DNA from: Pseudarthrobacter sp. SSS035
Lineage (GTDB): Bacteria; Actinomycetota; Actinomycetes; Actinomycetales; Micrococcaceae
Direction: 5' to 3'
Assembly: GCF_023273875.1 (NCBI RefSeq)
Contig: NZ_CP096882.1
Coordinates: forward strand, 434,001 to 498,000
DNA: 64,000 bases
Positions 14,882 to 24,610 of the stretch are shown in pieces. The notes under the pieces are model-generated. The model did no database searches and was not told the DNA's origin. It was given only the letters and a program-made list of their open reading frames with translations. The position numbers were made by a program, and so were the translations under genes. How positions within the stretch are numbered: position 1 is the first letter of the stretch; every line of letters starts with the position of its first letter.

Positions 14882-17800
14882 TCAGCCCCTGTTTTCCGGC
14901 GGCAGCGCGATCTGCAGTTTGCGTGCCTTGCCGCGTCCTACGATGTAGCCCCGGCCGGGTATGAAAGCCGGGCTGACGCGGCCCAGCGACGTATTGAGCA
15001 GACTGTCCCCTTCGATGTCGCCGGGGTTGATCAGCAGGCCCCGGCGTCCGGATTTGAAGGGCTGCGACAGCGACCAGGCGGAGGACCAGGTTGATGTTTC
15101 CGATTCCCCGATGACCCACTGATCGGCCTTGATGGACGCCGTCACGAGCTGCGAAACGCCCGATTCCGCCACGGTATCCGTGAACTCGGTCAGGCCCTCG
15201 ATGAAGATCGCCAGCTTCCCGGGGTTCCCGGAAGAGTGCTCCGTGAGGTCCTCGATGATCTCGGCCAAGTCATCGGCACCCACCACGGAACGGTTCCAGA
15301 GCGGCAGCGACGCCACCGCGGACCGGCGGGAGCCGATGTACACCAGCTCCGTGTCCGGGTTGGACCGGCGCAGCGCGTAGGCCAGGGTCACCAGCGCCAC
15401 CGTCCTGCCCGCCCCTGGCGGACCCGCCAGCAGCAGCGGTCCCTGGGCCATGATCTCGGCCGGCTGCAGGGTTTCGTCGTCGACGCCGATGACGGGCAGG
15501 TCCGGGCTGCCGGAAGGCAGCACATCCAGGTCCACCTGTTCGGGAAGCCGCTGGATTCTTGGTGCCGATTCCAGCCCCTGGCGCAGCATCGCCTGGCTGA
15601 GCTTGTGGACTTCACGGGCCTGCAGCGCCAGGTTGGAGTTGCCGCCCAGGACGGCCAGCTGGACCTCGTAGCCGCCCAGCATGCCGCGCCCCGGCGGCGA
15701 GGCGCTGGTGAGGACGTCCTTGGCGACGTCCATGGACATGTAGTCGTCCTCGGACGTCAGCCGCAGCACCAGCCGGCGCTGGATGGAGGCCAGCAGTGTC
15801 GCCGGTACGGCGTTCGGCCGGTCACCGGTGACCACCAAGTGGATCCCCAGGGGACGGCCGTCCGTGGCCAGCTGCAGGAAGACGTCCCAGAGTGCGGACA
15901 GGCGGCTGAATTCGTACGTTTCGCGGAACGCCGATATGCCGTCCAGCAGCACGAAGATCCGCTTCTCGTCCGGGCGGTTGGCCAGGGTCCGGTATTCCAC
16001 GATGGTGGAGGCCCTGACCTCGGCGAACCGGGCTGACCTTTCGTCGGCGATGTCCCGGAGCAGGCGGAGCAGCCGGCCGACGCGTTCGACGTCGTCACCG
16101 TTGATGATCTCGCCGACGTGCGGCAGCTCTTCGAGCATCTTCAGCCCGGAGGAACCGCAATCGATCCCGTAGATGTGCACGGGCCCGCCCCGGGGCGTGA
16201 CAGCGGCGGCAATCGCGATGCCGCGCAGGGCAGCGGATTTTCCGGAGCCGCCCGTGCCGTAGATTGCCATGTTGCCGTCCTGGTCCGGCTCGTAGAACAC
16301 CGTGGGCTGTTCCTGGCGGGCAGGATCATCCGCCACACCCAGCAGCAGCCGTTCGTCCGTCCGGGGGTTCGGGAGCTTGGAAAAGTCGTACGTCTTGGCC
16401 AGCTCGTCCAGCCACGGTTTGCGCGGCGGCCGGATGGCCAGGGATTCCGCGGCCCTGACGATATTGGCGGTCATCCTGGCGATGTCGTTGGGGCCGGGCG
16501 GAGCTTCCTTGACGGGCTTCTCGGGGGCGGGCGCCTCCCAGCTGGGCCCTGACCCGAAGGCCATCTCCACGATGTCGATCTGCGGACGCTGGGGCTTCTC
16601 CGTGGTCCAGCCGCCGGCATAGCCGGTCTGGAACCCCTGGATACGGCCGGGCCCGGTCTTGGCGGCGCCGCGGCCCGGGATGGACGGGTCGAAGTAGGCC
16701 GCATCAGGCACGCCGAGGATGTCGGTGGCGTCATCCTCATCCGCCATGCGCAGGGCGACCCGGAGGTTGGTGTTTGCGCGCAGGCTGTCCTTGATGACGC
16801 CGGCGGGACGCTGCGTGGCCAGGATCAGGTGCAGGCCCAGGGACCGGCCACGGGCGGCAACATCCACCACACCGTCCACAAATTCGGGGACCTCGGTGGC
16901 CAGCGCCGCGAATTCGTCCACAACGATGATCAGGTACGGCGGTGCCTCCGGGTCGGCTTCGCGCTGGAGCCCGAGCAGGTCCTTGGCCTTCTTGCGGTTC
17001 AGCAGGTGTTCGCGGTAGTGCAGCTCCGCACGGAGGGAGGTCAGGGCGCGGCGGACAAGGTGCTGGGAGAGGTCGGTGACCAGGCCCACGGTGTGGGGCA
17101 GGCTGAGGCAATCGGCGAACGCCGCCCCACCCTTGTAATCCACAAACAGGAAGCTCACGCGGTCCGGGCTGTAGGCGGCGGCCATGCCCATGACCCAGGA
17201 CTGCAGGAACTCCGATTTGCCGGCGCCGGTGGTGCCGCCCACCAGCGCGTGCGGGCCCTCGTTCTTCAGGTCCAAGTAGAGCGGCTCGATGCCCTTGGAA
17301 CCCACCAGCGCGCGGAGGGTCCCGTTGTCCTTCCGGTTGGGAACCGCGGAGGCGTGGACGGAATTGTTCTCCACCCAGCGCTCCGCCACGGCCTGCGGGT
17401 TGTCCAGGAAGTCCTTGCCGATCAGGGTGGCGTAGGACACCGCACGCGGCAGGTCGGAGTCGTCGCTGACCGGCTTGCCAACGTCCACCACGGGCGCCAG
17501 CATCCGGGCCAGCTGCGCGGCCAGGTCGGCGTCAAGGCTTTCGCAGCTCACGGGATACGTGTGCCGTCCCAGCCGCACCTGCCCGGTGGTGGTGCCGTTT
17601 TCGCCGTCAACCACCATAAAGTCCCGGCAGGCGGCCGGGAGTGCCTGGATGTCGGTGGCCACCCACATCACGTGGACGCCGGAGTCCGGTCCGCGCTCGG
17701 CGAGGCGGGTCAGCCTGCCCCGGTCCACCGGAGCGTCGTCCTCGACGATGACCAGGACCGCCGGCAGCACCGGGACCGGGATCTCGTCCTTGGCAGGGTC

Positions 17801-19327
17801 CACGGATCCCCGGTGTTCGGGGGTGGAGCGCTTGGCCGTGGCTTCGCGTGCGTCGAGCAGGTCCTCGAGCCTGGCCACGAGGGAGGAGCCGCTGGCTGAA
17901 CCGGCGGCCAGGTGGTCGCCGTTGAGGGGGCTGTGGCCGGAGCCCACGTGGGGCAGCCACTGCAGCCAGTCCCAGCGCTGCCGGGATTGCGCCGACGTTA
18001 TGGCCGTCACCACGGCCTCGGCCGGCGAGTGCAGGCCCACGAACTGCAGGACCATGCCGCGGGCAACGTCGTCAACCAGGCCCCGGGCTCCGGCCACGCC
18101 GAAGGACCCGGCCGTGCGCAGCTGGGAGACCACCGGGACACCCTCGATGTCCTTGAACTGCTTCAGGCAGTCCTGGATCTGGCGCATGAATTCAGCTTCG
18201 GTGTCGTTGCTGTGGGGTTCCTCGAACAGGATGCGAGATGTACCGGTGCCGAGCCCGAACCGCAGGCCCAGGAAACCGGTGTGTTCGGGGCGGTGGGTCC
18301 ACAGCAGCGGACCGAGTTTGTAGATGGAATCCACGGTGTCGCTGACCGATGGTGCTTCCTGCAGGCGGACCGCGCGTTCCACGTGCTGCAGTTCGGTGAT
18401 GTCCTGCCGGAACGCAGCCATGGACTCCCGGAACTGTTTGAGCTGTTCCTTCTGCTGGCGCCTGGTCTGCATCTTGTGGTCCACGTAGTGACCCACAATG
18501 AACAGCGGCATCATCATCATGAACACCACCGAGAGGATGTTCCGCGTGACCGCGAACATGATGCCGCCCATCAGCAGCGGCGCCATCAGCATGATGTACG
18601 GGAACGGCTGGTGGTCCGGACGTTTGGGTCCGGCCGGTGGCACGCGCTTGGGCGCCTCAAAGCGGGGAACCACCCGCGGGGAGCGGTTGAAATCGACAAG
18701 GGGCGACGTCGGGGCTGCCGCCTGGTTGCGGCCCAGCGGCACCACGGTCACGGTGGTCTCCCCCAGTGTCACCGTGTCCGAGGAGTTCAGGGTGGCCCGG
18801 GTGACGGGCAGGCCGTCCATCAGGAGGCCGTTGGCGGAGTTCGTGTCCACGATCTCCACGCCCTCGCCCACGGTGATGCGGGCGTGGCGTTTGGAGGTCA
18901 GGGGGTCCGTGAGCCGGATGTCCACGTCCCGGTCCCGGCCGATGTAGCTGGTGCCGGAGGGCAGCGAAAATTCCTGGCCGGCGTCGGGCCCGGAAAGGAT
19001 CCGCAGGGTGGCTGCGGCGGGTCCGCGGTTGGCGCCGGGCGCGTTGAAGAGTTCGCTGACCTCGGTCAGGGACACCACGGATCCCGGCCGCAGGCCCGAT
19101 TCCAGGAGGTTGTCCGTGCGGGTCAGGACGCTGCCGCGCATGCCGCCGCCCACAAAGGCCTCGTCGATGCGGAGCGAGAGGTTTTCCGGTGGCGGCGATC
19201 CCTTGCGGTCGGGGTCCGCTACCCAAAGCTGCGTGGCAATATCCGCCACCGTGGCCAGGCCGTCGACGGTGACGGCCAGGTCCTTGGTTTCCGCCGGGTC
19301 CCGGCGGAGTGTCAGCCGGATCCTCAT
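14882..19327 (-). CDS. FHA-domain FtsK/SpoIIIE ATPase, EccC/EssC type
   Basis: 1481 residues. Residues 1-95 resemble a small beta-rich domain; 105-198 is an FHA phosphothreonine-binding domain (GR at 130-131, S145, H148, N166-G167). Two membrane helices lie at about 240-285. Three FtsK-like ATPase modules follow: Walker A GGTTGAGKS with K near 704, with VVDEFAAL and the ATQRP segment; GTGGSGKSA near 1030; and a degenerate third, GPPGAGRT near 1302, with Arg replacing Lys. This is the architecture of the type VII secretion motors EssC/EccC. The ATG overlaps the preceding stop by four bases. It is the last gene of the ten-gene cluster. No WXG100 substrate or other type VII component lies beside it, so its cargo is unknown. 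Confidence 0.92.
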   Translation of the reverse strand: MRIRLTLRRDPAETKDLAVTVDGLATVADIATQLWVADPDRKGSPPPENLSLRIDEAFVGGGMRGSVLTRTDNLLESGLRPGSVVSLTEVSELFNAPGANRGPAAATLRILSGPDAGQEFSLPSGTSYIGRDRDVDIRLTDPLTSKRHARITVGEGVEIVDTNSANGLLMDGLPVTRATLNSSDTVTLGETTVTVVPLGRNQAAAPTSPLVDFNRSPRVVPRFEAPKRVPPAGPKRPDHQPFPYIMLMAPLLMGGIMFAVTRNILSVVFMMMMPLFIVGHYVDHKMQTRRQQKEQLKQFRESMAAFRQDITELQHVERAVRLQEAPSVSDTVDSIYKLGPLLWTHRPEHTGFLGLRFGLGTGTSRILFEEPHSNDTEAEFMRQIQDCLKQFKDIEGVPVVSQLRTAGSFGVAGARGLVDDVARGMVLQFVGLHSPAEAVVTAITSAQSRQRWDWLQWLPHVGSGHSPLNGDHLAAGSASGSSLVARLEDLLDAREATAKRSTPEHRGSVDPAKDEIPVPVLPAVLVIVEDDAPVDRGRLTRLAERGPDSGVHVMWVATDIQALPAACRDFMVVDGENGTTTGQVRLGRHTYPVSCESLDADLAAQLARMLAPVVDVGKPVSDDSDLPRAVSYATLIGKDFLDNPQAVAERWVENNSVHASAVPNRKDNGTLRALVGSKGIEPLYLDLKNEGPHALVGGTTGAGKSEFLQSWVMGMAAAYSPDRVSFLFVDYKGGAAFADCLSLPHTVGLVTDLSQHLVRRALTSLRAELHYREHLLNRKKAKDLLGLQREADPEAPPYLIIVVDEFAALATEVPEFVDGVVDVAARGRSLGLHLILATQRPAGVIKDSLRANTNLRVALRMADEDDATDILGVPDAAYFDPSIPGRGAAKTGPGRIQGFQTGYAGGWTTEKPQRPQIDIVEMAFGSGPSWEAPAPEKPVKEAPPGPNDIARMTANIVRAAESLAIRPPRKPWLDELAKTYDFSKLPNPRTDERLLLGVADDPARQEQPTVFYEPDQDGNMAIYGTGGSGKSAALRGIAIAAAVTPRGGPVHIYGIDCGSSGLKMLEELPHVGEIINGDDVERVGRLLRLLRDIADERSARFAEVRASTIVEYRTLANRPDEKRIFVLLDGISAFRETYEFSRLSALWDVFLQLATDGRPLGIHLVVTGDRPNAVPATLLASIQRRLVLRLTSEDDYMSMDVAKDVLTSASPPGRGMLGGYEVQLAVLGGNSNLALQAREVHKLSQAMLRQGLESAPRIQRLPEQVDLDVLPSGSPDLPVIGVDDETLQPAEIMAQGPLLLAGPPGAGRTVALVTLAYALRRSNPDTELVYIGSRRSAVASLPLWNRSVVGADDLAEIIEDLTEHSSGNPGKLAIFIEGLTEFTDTVAESGVSQLVTASIKADQWVIGESETSTWSSAWSLSQPFKSGRRGLLINPGDIEGDSLLNTSLGRVSPAFIPGRGYIVGRGKARKLQIALPPENRG

Positions 19328-20028
19328 CCTTCGTCCACGCCCCTCATCTTTTCCAGTAAGTGCAAATCATCGGGGGTGACCAGGTGGGACGTGACAGCGT
19401 GTTCGACGAGCCTCGCGCGCCGGTTGGTGGCCAGTTTCCCGCCGCCGCCGCGGAGGCCCACCACGCCGACGCGGTCAAGTTTGTCGCAGACGTTATCGAG
19501 CTTCCGGTTGAACCGGGTGAGTGCCCAGCCCAGGGTCTTGGCCGCTGCGGCCGAGGACGGGATGGCGCTGAATCCGGTCCCTTCCCGCCGCAGCATGGGT
19601 TCGGCAAGGGCCACGATGAGGGCCTTCTGCGAGTCGGTGAAGACCACGGGGCCGATGGTGGTATCACCGTTGCTGTCGTCCTCGCGTGATTCCTGGCGGA
19701 AGGACGGCGTCTTGAGGTGGACGGCGAACTCGTAGGTGGTGGGCCCGGCGGTGAAAATGACGTTCGTGTGGCTGAACACCAGCGGGATGCGCGCCCCCGG
19801 CGACAGCCAGGCCTGCATCCCGCCCGAACCGTCGGCGACGGTGGCGGACAGCATCCCGCCCACGTTGCTCAGCCACCAGATCCCGTCGTAGCGGGCCACC
19901 TGCAGGAACTGGCGGTGAAGGTACGGGTTGTCGTCCACCTCAAGGTCGCCTTCGCGGCCGATGTTGAAGATTTCCTCATCGGACGGTTCGTACCATTCAC
20001 CACAGAAATCTATTGCTAGATCCCCCAT
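19324..20028 (-). CDS. FHA-like protein with helical, possibly DNA-binding C-terminus
   Basis: 234 residues. The N-terminal half (about 1-105) looks like a divergent FHA domain: FNIGREGDLEVDDNPYLHRQFLQV gives the GR and the H of the phosphothreonine pocket (LHR in place of SxxH), then WWLSNVGG. The C-terminal half (about 125-230) is helical and basic, with ALIVALAEPMLRR, a segment like a winged-helix recognition region (AAAKTLGWALTRFNRKLDNV) and a GGGGKLATNRRARL wing-like turn. It may therefore be a phospho-dependent regulator or an adaptor. It is 61 bp downstream of the kinase gene and overlaps the EssC-like gene by four bases. Function is unknown. Confidence 0.7.
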   Translation of the reverse strand: MGDLAIDFCGEWYEPSDEEIFNIGREGDLEVDDNPYLHRQFLQVARYDGIWWLSNVGGMLSATVADGSGGMQAWLSPGARIPLVFSHTNVIFTAGPTTYEFAVHLKTPSFRQESREDDSNGDTTIGPVVFTDSQKALIVALAEPMLRREGTGFSAIPSSAAAAKTLGWALTRFNRKLDNVCDKLDRVGVVGLRGGGGKLATNRRARLVEHAVTSHLVTPDDLHLLEKMRGVDEG

Positions 20029-20089
20029 TTTCCGTGCCTCCTCGTCGGGCGGTGCCCGCGTTCACTACCTGTTCCGGTCTGCTCTGCCG

Positions 20090-21904
20090 TCATTTGCGGA
20101 TGCAGGCGATCGAGTCCTCTTCCAACGGTGAGAACGCGCCGTCACTCCTGACGATCATCACCTGGATACAGGTGGGTTCCGTCGGATTCAACGCAACCTG
20201 AGCGGTTGGCTCGGCAGTGGACTGGTACTCACCGTGGTTGCCCAACGAATAGACCCGCCACTTGTAGGCGTCGCCCGACTTCGGCTGCGGATTGGTCCAC
20301 GTGAACGTCGCCTTGCCGGCGGCGTCCACGGTCCCCGCCAGATCGGCGACGTCGGGGACTGTCCCGTTGTCCAGGGCATCCGCCGGGGGTTTGCTGACCT
20401 GGCCGGTCTCTTCGACCTTCGGCGCCGGGGCCGGGGCCGAAGACGCCAGCACGATTCCGACAATGATGGCAAGGACCAGCAGCGTTCCGCCCGCGGCGGC
20501 GAGCCACACGTTGCGCCTGCCGTGGTCGGGCGCCGCCTCGGGGGCGGTTTCGGTGACGGGGGCCGGCCGGCTGATCGTCGCGTCGATCTCCGGATCGGCC
20601 CGCCCGGCCCGGCGGCCGGGCAGGCCGGTCTGCCGGCCGGCCTGGGCGGGAAGGGGCCCGGGACGCTGGACGGTTGCGTCCGGCGCGGAACCGTAATCGG
20701 CGGCCGGTGCACTGCCGCGGAGCATCGTGGCGTGGGCCCACTCGCCTGCGGAGTTGCTGCCAGCCTGCGTGCCGCCGTCGTCCAGTTGGCCGTCCTGGCC
20801 GGCAAACAGGTTGCCCGGAACCTGCGGCCGGCGTGCTGCCGTGGCCGTAGCGGCCGGGGGAAATCCGCCGGCCGGAAAGCCCGACGGCGGCGCACCGGTT
20901 CCGGGGCGTTGCGGCCGGGTGCGTGCCGGGAAAGTAGGGGCGCTGCCGGTCCGCTCCGGATCGATGGCCGCAATACTGCGGACGCGGGTTTCCTCGAAGC
21001 CGTCATCGGGGCGGTTCTCTTCCAGCTGCTGCTCCTCGAGTACCTCGAACGGCGTGACCGAAAGGTTCAGTTCGGCCTGGATCCGCTGCAGGGCGAGGGC
21101 AAACGCGTGGGCTGAGGAGTAACGGGACGCCGCCGCCTTGGCCATTGCCGTGGACAGTGCCCGCTCCAGCGACTCCGGAACGTCGGCCCGGCCCAGGCGC
21201 GGCAGTGCCGCGCTGGTGATCCGCGAGATCAGTTCGCGCTGGGAATTATCGGTCCCGGGCATCACGAACGGCGACCTGCCGGCCAGCAGTGTGTACAGCG
21301 TGGCGCCCAGTGCCCAGACATCCACCATCACGCCATCCACGGGGCCGTCCGCGAACTGTTCCGGCGGCGACCACGGAATGGACATCCCGGCGTCTTCGTC
21401 GGCGTCACCGCCCAGCGTGCCCGAGATCCCGAAGTCCGTCAGGGCCGGCCGGTTGTAGTCCGTCACCAGGATGTTGGCGGGCTTGATGTCCCGGTGGGCG
21501 ATGCCGGCCCGGTGGGCGGTCTCGACGGCCGAGGCCACTTGGATGCCGACGGCCAGCACCTCATCAACGCTGAAGCGCTGACGGCGGTACCGGACGTCCA
21601 GGCTGGGCCTGGAGCAGTACTCCATGGCTAGGTAGGAGTGACCGGCCTCGGTCACCTCGGCCTCGAAGATGGTCACAATGTACGGGTGGGAGGAGAGCTG
21701 GGCCATCAGGTTGGCCTCGGACTCGAACCTGCGCCGGGCACCCTCGGTCTTCAGATCCGACAAAAGGACCTTGACCGCCACTTTCCGGCGCGGCCGGTCC
21801 TGTTCGTAGAGATAGACGTCCGAGAACCCGCCGGAGCCGAGCAGGCTGATGTAGGTAAACCCCGGAATATGGGGCGGCGGCGCAACCGGCCGTTTGGAAC
21901 TCAA
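20090..21904 (-). CDS. Transmembrane Ser/Thr protein kinase with extracellular FN3-like domain
   Basis: 604 residues, PknB-type (Hanks) kinase. Kinase residues are intact: glycine loop GSGGFSDVY (23-31), K45, E63, catalytic D139 in HRDIKPAN, D157 in DFG, then SPPEQF in the activation region. A long Pro/Gly/Arg-rich linker (about 300-460) leads to one membrane helix (about 465-490). The extracellular part (about 515-604) resembles an FN3 domain (KATFTWTNP, YKWRVYSLG) with two cysteines near the end, rather than PASTA repeats. The start is TTG 21904, overlapping the FHA gene's TGA, with GAGGAG five bases upstream. FHA proteins and a PP2C phosphatase are encoded alongside as likely partners. It corresponds to Pkb2 of the Bifidobacterium PFNA cluster. 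Confidence 0.93.
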   Translation of the reverse strand: MSSKRPVAPPPHIPGFTYISLLGSGGFSDVYLYEQDRPRRKVAVKVLLSDLKTEGARRRFESEANLMAQLSSHPYIVTIFEAEVTEAGHSYLAMEYCSRPSLDVRYRRQRFSVDEVLAVGIQVASAVETAHRAGIAHRDIKPANILVTDYNRPALTDFGISGTLGGDADEDAGMSIPWSPPEQFADGPVDGVMVDVWALGATLYTLLAGRSPFVMPGTDNSQRELISRITSAALPRLGRADVPESLERALSTAMAKAAASRYSSAHAFALALQRIQAELNLSVTPFEVLEEQQLEENRPDDGFEETRVRSIAAIDPERTGSAPTFPARTRPQRPGTGAPPSGFPAGGFPPAATATAARRPQVPGNLFAGQDGQLDDGGTQAGSNSAGEWAHATMLRGSAPAADYGSAPDATVQRPGPLPAQAGRQTGLPGRRAGRADPEIDATISRPAPVTETAPEAAPDHGRRNVWLAAAGGTLLVLAIIVGIVLASSAPAPAPKVEETGQVSKPPADALDNGTVPDVADLAGTVDAAGKATFTWTNPQPKSGDAYKWRVYSLGNHGEYQSTAEPTAQVALNPTEPTCIQVMIVRSDGAFSPLEEDSIACIRK

Positions 21905-23706
21905 AGAATCTCCTCAAAACGCAGTGAGACGTCGTCACCCAATTCGGCGATGTCGCCGTCGAGCAGGATGGCCATCTCGTTCTGGGCCAGGCGGCGGGGC
22001 GGCTGGCCCGCGCGGACCAGGACCGTGCCGTTGGTGGCCTTCAGGTCGCAGAGCATCACGTGCCAGCCTTCGAGCCGCACTTCCACGTGGGAGCGCGAGA
22101 TGTCGCCGCTGGGGCTGGCCACCTGGACCAGCCGCGGCATCACACCGCCCTGGACCCGGGAAACGGACGGCTGCCGCCCAATGACCAGCGACTGGTCAAG
22201 GTCAACCAGTGCACCCGTCGAGACCCGCATCCGGCCCAGCCGTGGCCTGGCCACCTGAACGGCATCGGCGGGCAGCGGCGAGCCGCAGGCAGCGCACTGC
22301 GCCTGGGTGGGCGGATTGGCGTGTCCCCGACCGCAGACCCGGGCCAGCACCAGGGGGCCTACGGCCGAATCCGGCTCCGGAACCGGGGCGGGATGCGCGG
22401 CCATTCCGGCGAGGTCGCTCTTCATGATCGTGTGGCCGTCGTGGTCACCATCGAACGCGTCCGGGTCTGCTTCCGGCTGCCCTGCGTGCACTTCTGCCCG
22501 GACGTCCGCCGGGGGCTGACTCAACGGGGGCTGATTCAACGGGGACAGGTTCGACGGCGGCAGAATCAACGCCGGCAGATTGGACGACGGCGCAGCCTGG
22601 GCAGCAGGTGCGCTCCCGCCGGTCCGCCACGGGACCGAGTCGATGAGCCCGCCGATCGTCCGGGCGGCCGCAGGCGGCGTGGCTGTGGGCGGCGTGGCAG
22701 GTGGGCCTGCCGGTTCGTGGGCAGGCGGGGCAGGAGCCAGGCTGGCCGCTGCCTCCGGCTGTCCTGGAGCGTTCGCCTGTGCCGCATCGACCGGTGCCCG
22801 AGACGCGCCAACAGGTGGCGCGGGGGCTCCGTGATCCTCTTCTGGTTCGTCCCGGACGGCTGCGTCCTCGATGCTGCGGACAACAGTCCGTTCCCAGAGG
22901 TGGTCGTAGCTGCCGGTCATTTCGTGGGCCGGGACCTGGTCAGGATGGGCGGTGCGTTCCGGGGCCGGCTCCGGGTCCGGCCCGGTTTCCGGGGCTTCGG
23001 CAGCAAAATTGGAGTCGTCGTCCAGGAGCCCCATCACCGTTTCCGCCGAGACCTCCCGGTCATGTTGCAGCTCTGGTTCAGACGCAGGTTCAGGTTCCGG
23101 CTCAGCTTCCGGCGCCGGTTCGGAGTCAGGCTCCGCTGCCGTTTCAGTGACCGGTTCAGCGTCCGCTACGAGGACGACGCCGCCGGCAGCGGTGGGTGCC
23201 TCGACGTCAGCGGGCGTGGCAGCCGGAGCCGCCACCTGGTCCACTGGAATTCCGGTGAGCGACACTGTCAGAGACTCCAGCAGGACCACGCCTTCGCTGA
23301 GCGGCAACACGTCCCCGGCCTGGCCGTCCCCGGGCTGGCCGTTTCCGGCCGCAGTGAGGCGGTACCACTCGGGGGTGTCCAGGCGGCGCTCGGTCCAGGT
23401 GGTGACGTCCCGCCCGTTCAGGTCCACGGGGCCGCCGGGCAGCTGTACGGTCAGGTCCAGGTCGCCGCGGAGGAAGATCCGGAGCGCGTCACCGGAATCC
23501 ACCATCCCGAACGACGGTATCTGCGCCAGGGAAACGCCGAAGCTGCTGGTGACGGCGTGGAGCAACTCGTGGACTTCCGGGGCATTCTCCAGCAGTTCCC
23601 ACAGGGACTGCACCAGGGCGGGCGGGGTCCCGGGCCCCAGCAGGACCACCGTGTTGGCCCGGACAACACCGAGCCACGTGCCCGCGGTGTATGTTGCGGT
23701 GGCCAT
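21901..23706 (-). CDS. Zinc-ribbon and FHA domain protein
   Basis: 601 residues. An N-terminal domain (about 1-140) of unknown family begins YTAGTWLGVVRANTVVLLGPGTPP. Residues of about 150-465 are an acidic, then Pro/Ala-rich, low-complexity linker. Near 470-505 a zinc-ribbon-like motif is seen (C-x-R-G-H-x-N then C-A-A-C-G). The C-terminus (about 510-600) is an FHA domain with VIGRQPSVSR, SRSHVEVRL and KATNGTVL, the standard phosphothreonine-binding residues. The start at ATG 23706 is one base after the PP2C stop with GAGGGG upstream; longer in-frame starts would overlap the phosphatase gene. It probably reads the phosphorylation state set by the adjacent kinase and phosphatase. Confidence 0.85.
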   Translation of the reverse strand: MATATYTAGTWLGVVRANTVVLLGPGTPPALVQSLWELLENAPEVHELLHAVTSSFGVSLAQIPSFGMVDSGDALRIFLRGDLDLTVQLPGGPVDLNGRDVTTWTERRLDTPEWYRLTAAGNGQPGDGQAGDVLPLSEGVVLLESLTVSLTGIPVDQVAAPAATPADVEAPTAAGGVVLVADAEPVTETAAEPDSEPAPEAEPEPEPASEPELQHDREVSAETVMGLLDDDSNFAAEAPETGPDPEPAPERTAHPDQVPAHEMTGSYDHLWERTVVRSIEDAAVRDEPEEDHGAPAPPVGASRAPVDAAQANAPGQPEAAASLAPAPPAHEPAGPPATPPTATPPAAARTIGGLIDSVPWRTGGSAPAAQAAPSSNLPALILPPSNLSPLNQPPLSQPPADVRAEVHAGQPEADPDAFDGDHDGHTIMKSDLAGMAAHPAPVPEPDSAVGPLVLARVCGRGHANPPTQAQCAACGSPLPADAVQVARPRLGRMRVSTGALVDLDQSLVIGRQPSVSRVQGGVMPRLVQVASPSGDISRSHVEVRLEGWHVMLCDLKATNGTVLVRAGQPPRRLAQNEMAILLDGDIAELGDDVSLRFEEIL

Positions 23707-23707
23707 G

Positions 23708-24610
23708 TCAGTGTTCCCCTCTTCCGTCGTCCTGGCCGGCCGGCCGGCTGGCGTCAACAATCTGTCCCCGGGGCAGCGTTACCTCCTCCGCAGCATCAGC
23801 GGCGGGGCGGGGCGCAGTGGTGGCGATGCCGCCGTCGTTCATGACGTTCCTGGCGTCCACCACAATGACGGTGACGTTGTCCCGTCCGCCATTGCGGAGC
23901 GCAGCCTGGATCAGGGCATCCACCGCGTCCTGCGGGTGGCCCACGGTGCTCAGGATCCTGGAGATGTGCTCGTCCGTGAGTTCGCCATTGAGTCCGTCGG
24001 AGCAGACCATGATCCGGTCGCCCTCCTCAACGGGCAGGAGCCAGTAGTCAGCTTCGATCTCGTCCCCGGTGCCCAGCGCCCTGGTGACCACGTGGCGGCG
24101 GGGATGGACCATGGCCTGCTCGGCCGTGATTTCACCGGCATCCACGAGTTCCTGGACCTCCGAGTGGTCCACGCTGACCTGTTCAAAGTGCCCTTGGCTC
24201 AGCCGGTACGTGCGGGAATCCCCGATGTTCATGACCAGCCAGTACGGCATGCCCATCTGTTCCACCACCACGGCACCGGTGAGCGTGGTCCCGGCGCGGG
24301 CACCGGTCACTTCCCGGATGGAACTGTCGGCGCGGAGCAGGTATTGCTGGAGGACTGCCGCCGTGACGCTGCGCTCCCCGGTGGCCAGCTGTGGCATGGC
24401 AGCCAGGGCGCGGACGCACATACCGCTGGCAATCTCGCCGGCTTCGTGTCCGCCCATGCCGTCTGCCACGGCGAAGACGGGGTCGGAGGCAATGAAGGAA
24501 TCCTCGTTCAATTCCCGGCGCAGCCCGCGGTCCGTTCCGTAGCCGTAACTCATGCTGAGGCCGGTTCCGTGGTCTGCGTCAGCTGGGTCACTGGCGGGCT
24601 GTGAGTTCAT
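23708..24610 (-). CDS. PP2C-family Ser/Thr protein phosphatase
   Basis: 300 residues. It is a Mn2+/Mg2+-dependent phosphatase expected to reverse the linked kinase. Metal-binding and catalytic motifs are intact: ELNEDSF, VADGMGGHEAG, GTTLTGAVV, NIGDSRTYRL, CSDGLNGELTD and GGRDNVTVIVV. There is no membrane segment, so it acts in the cytoplasm, unlike PstP, which has a transmembrane tail. A short N-terminal extension of about 25 residues precedes the domain. Its ATG overlaps the RDD-FHA stop codon by four bases, and the FHA gene begins one base after its stop. It corresponds to prpC of the PFNA-type cluster. Confidence 0.94.
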   Translation of the reverse strand: MNSQPASDPADADHGTGLSMSYGYGTDRGLRRELNEDSFIASDPVFAVADGMGGHEAGEIASGMCVRALAAMPQLATGERSVTAAVLQQYLLRADSSIREVTGARAGTTLTGAVVVEQMGMPYWLVMNIGDSRTYRLSQGHFEQVSVDHSEVQELVDAGEITAEQAMVHPRRHVVTRALGTGDEIEADYWLLPVEEGDRIMVCSDGLNGELTDEHISRILSTVGHPQDAVDALIQAALRNGGRDNVTVIVVDARNVMNDGGIATTAPRPAADAAEEVTLPRGQIVDASRPAGQDDGRGEH

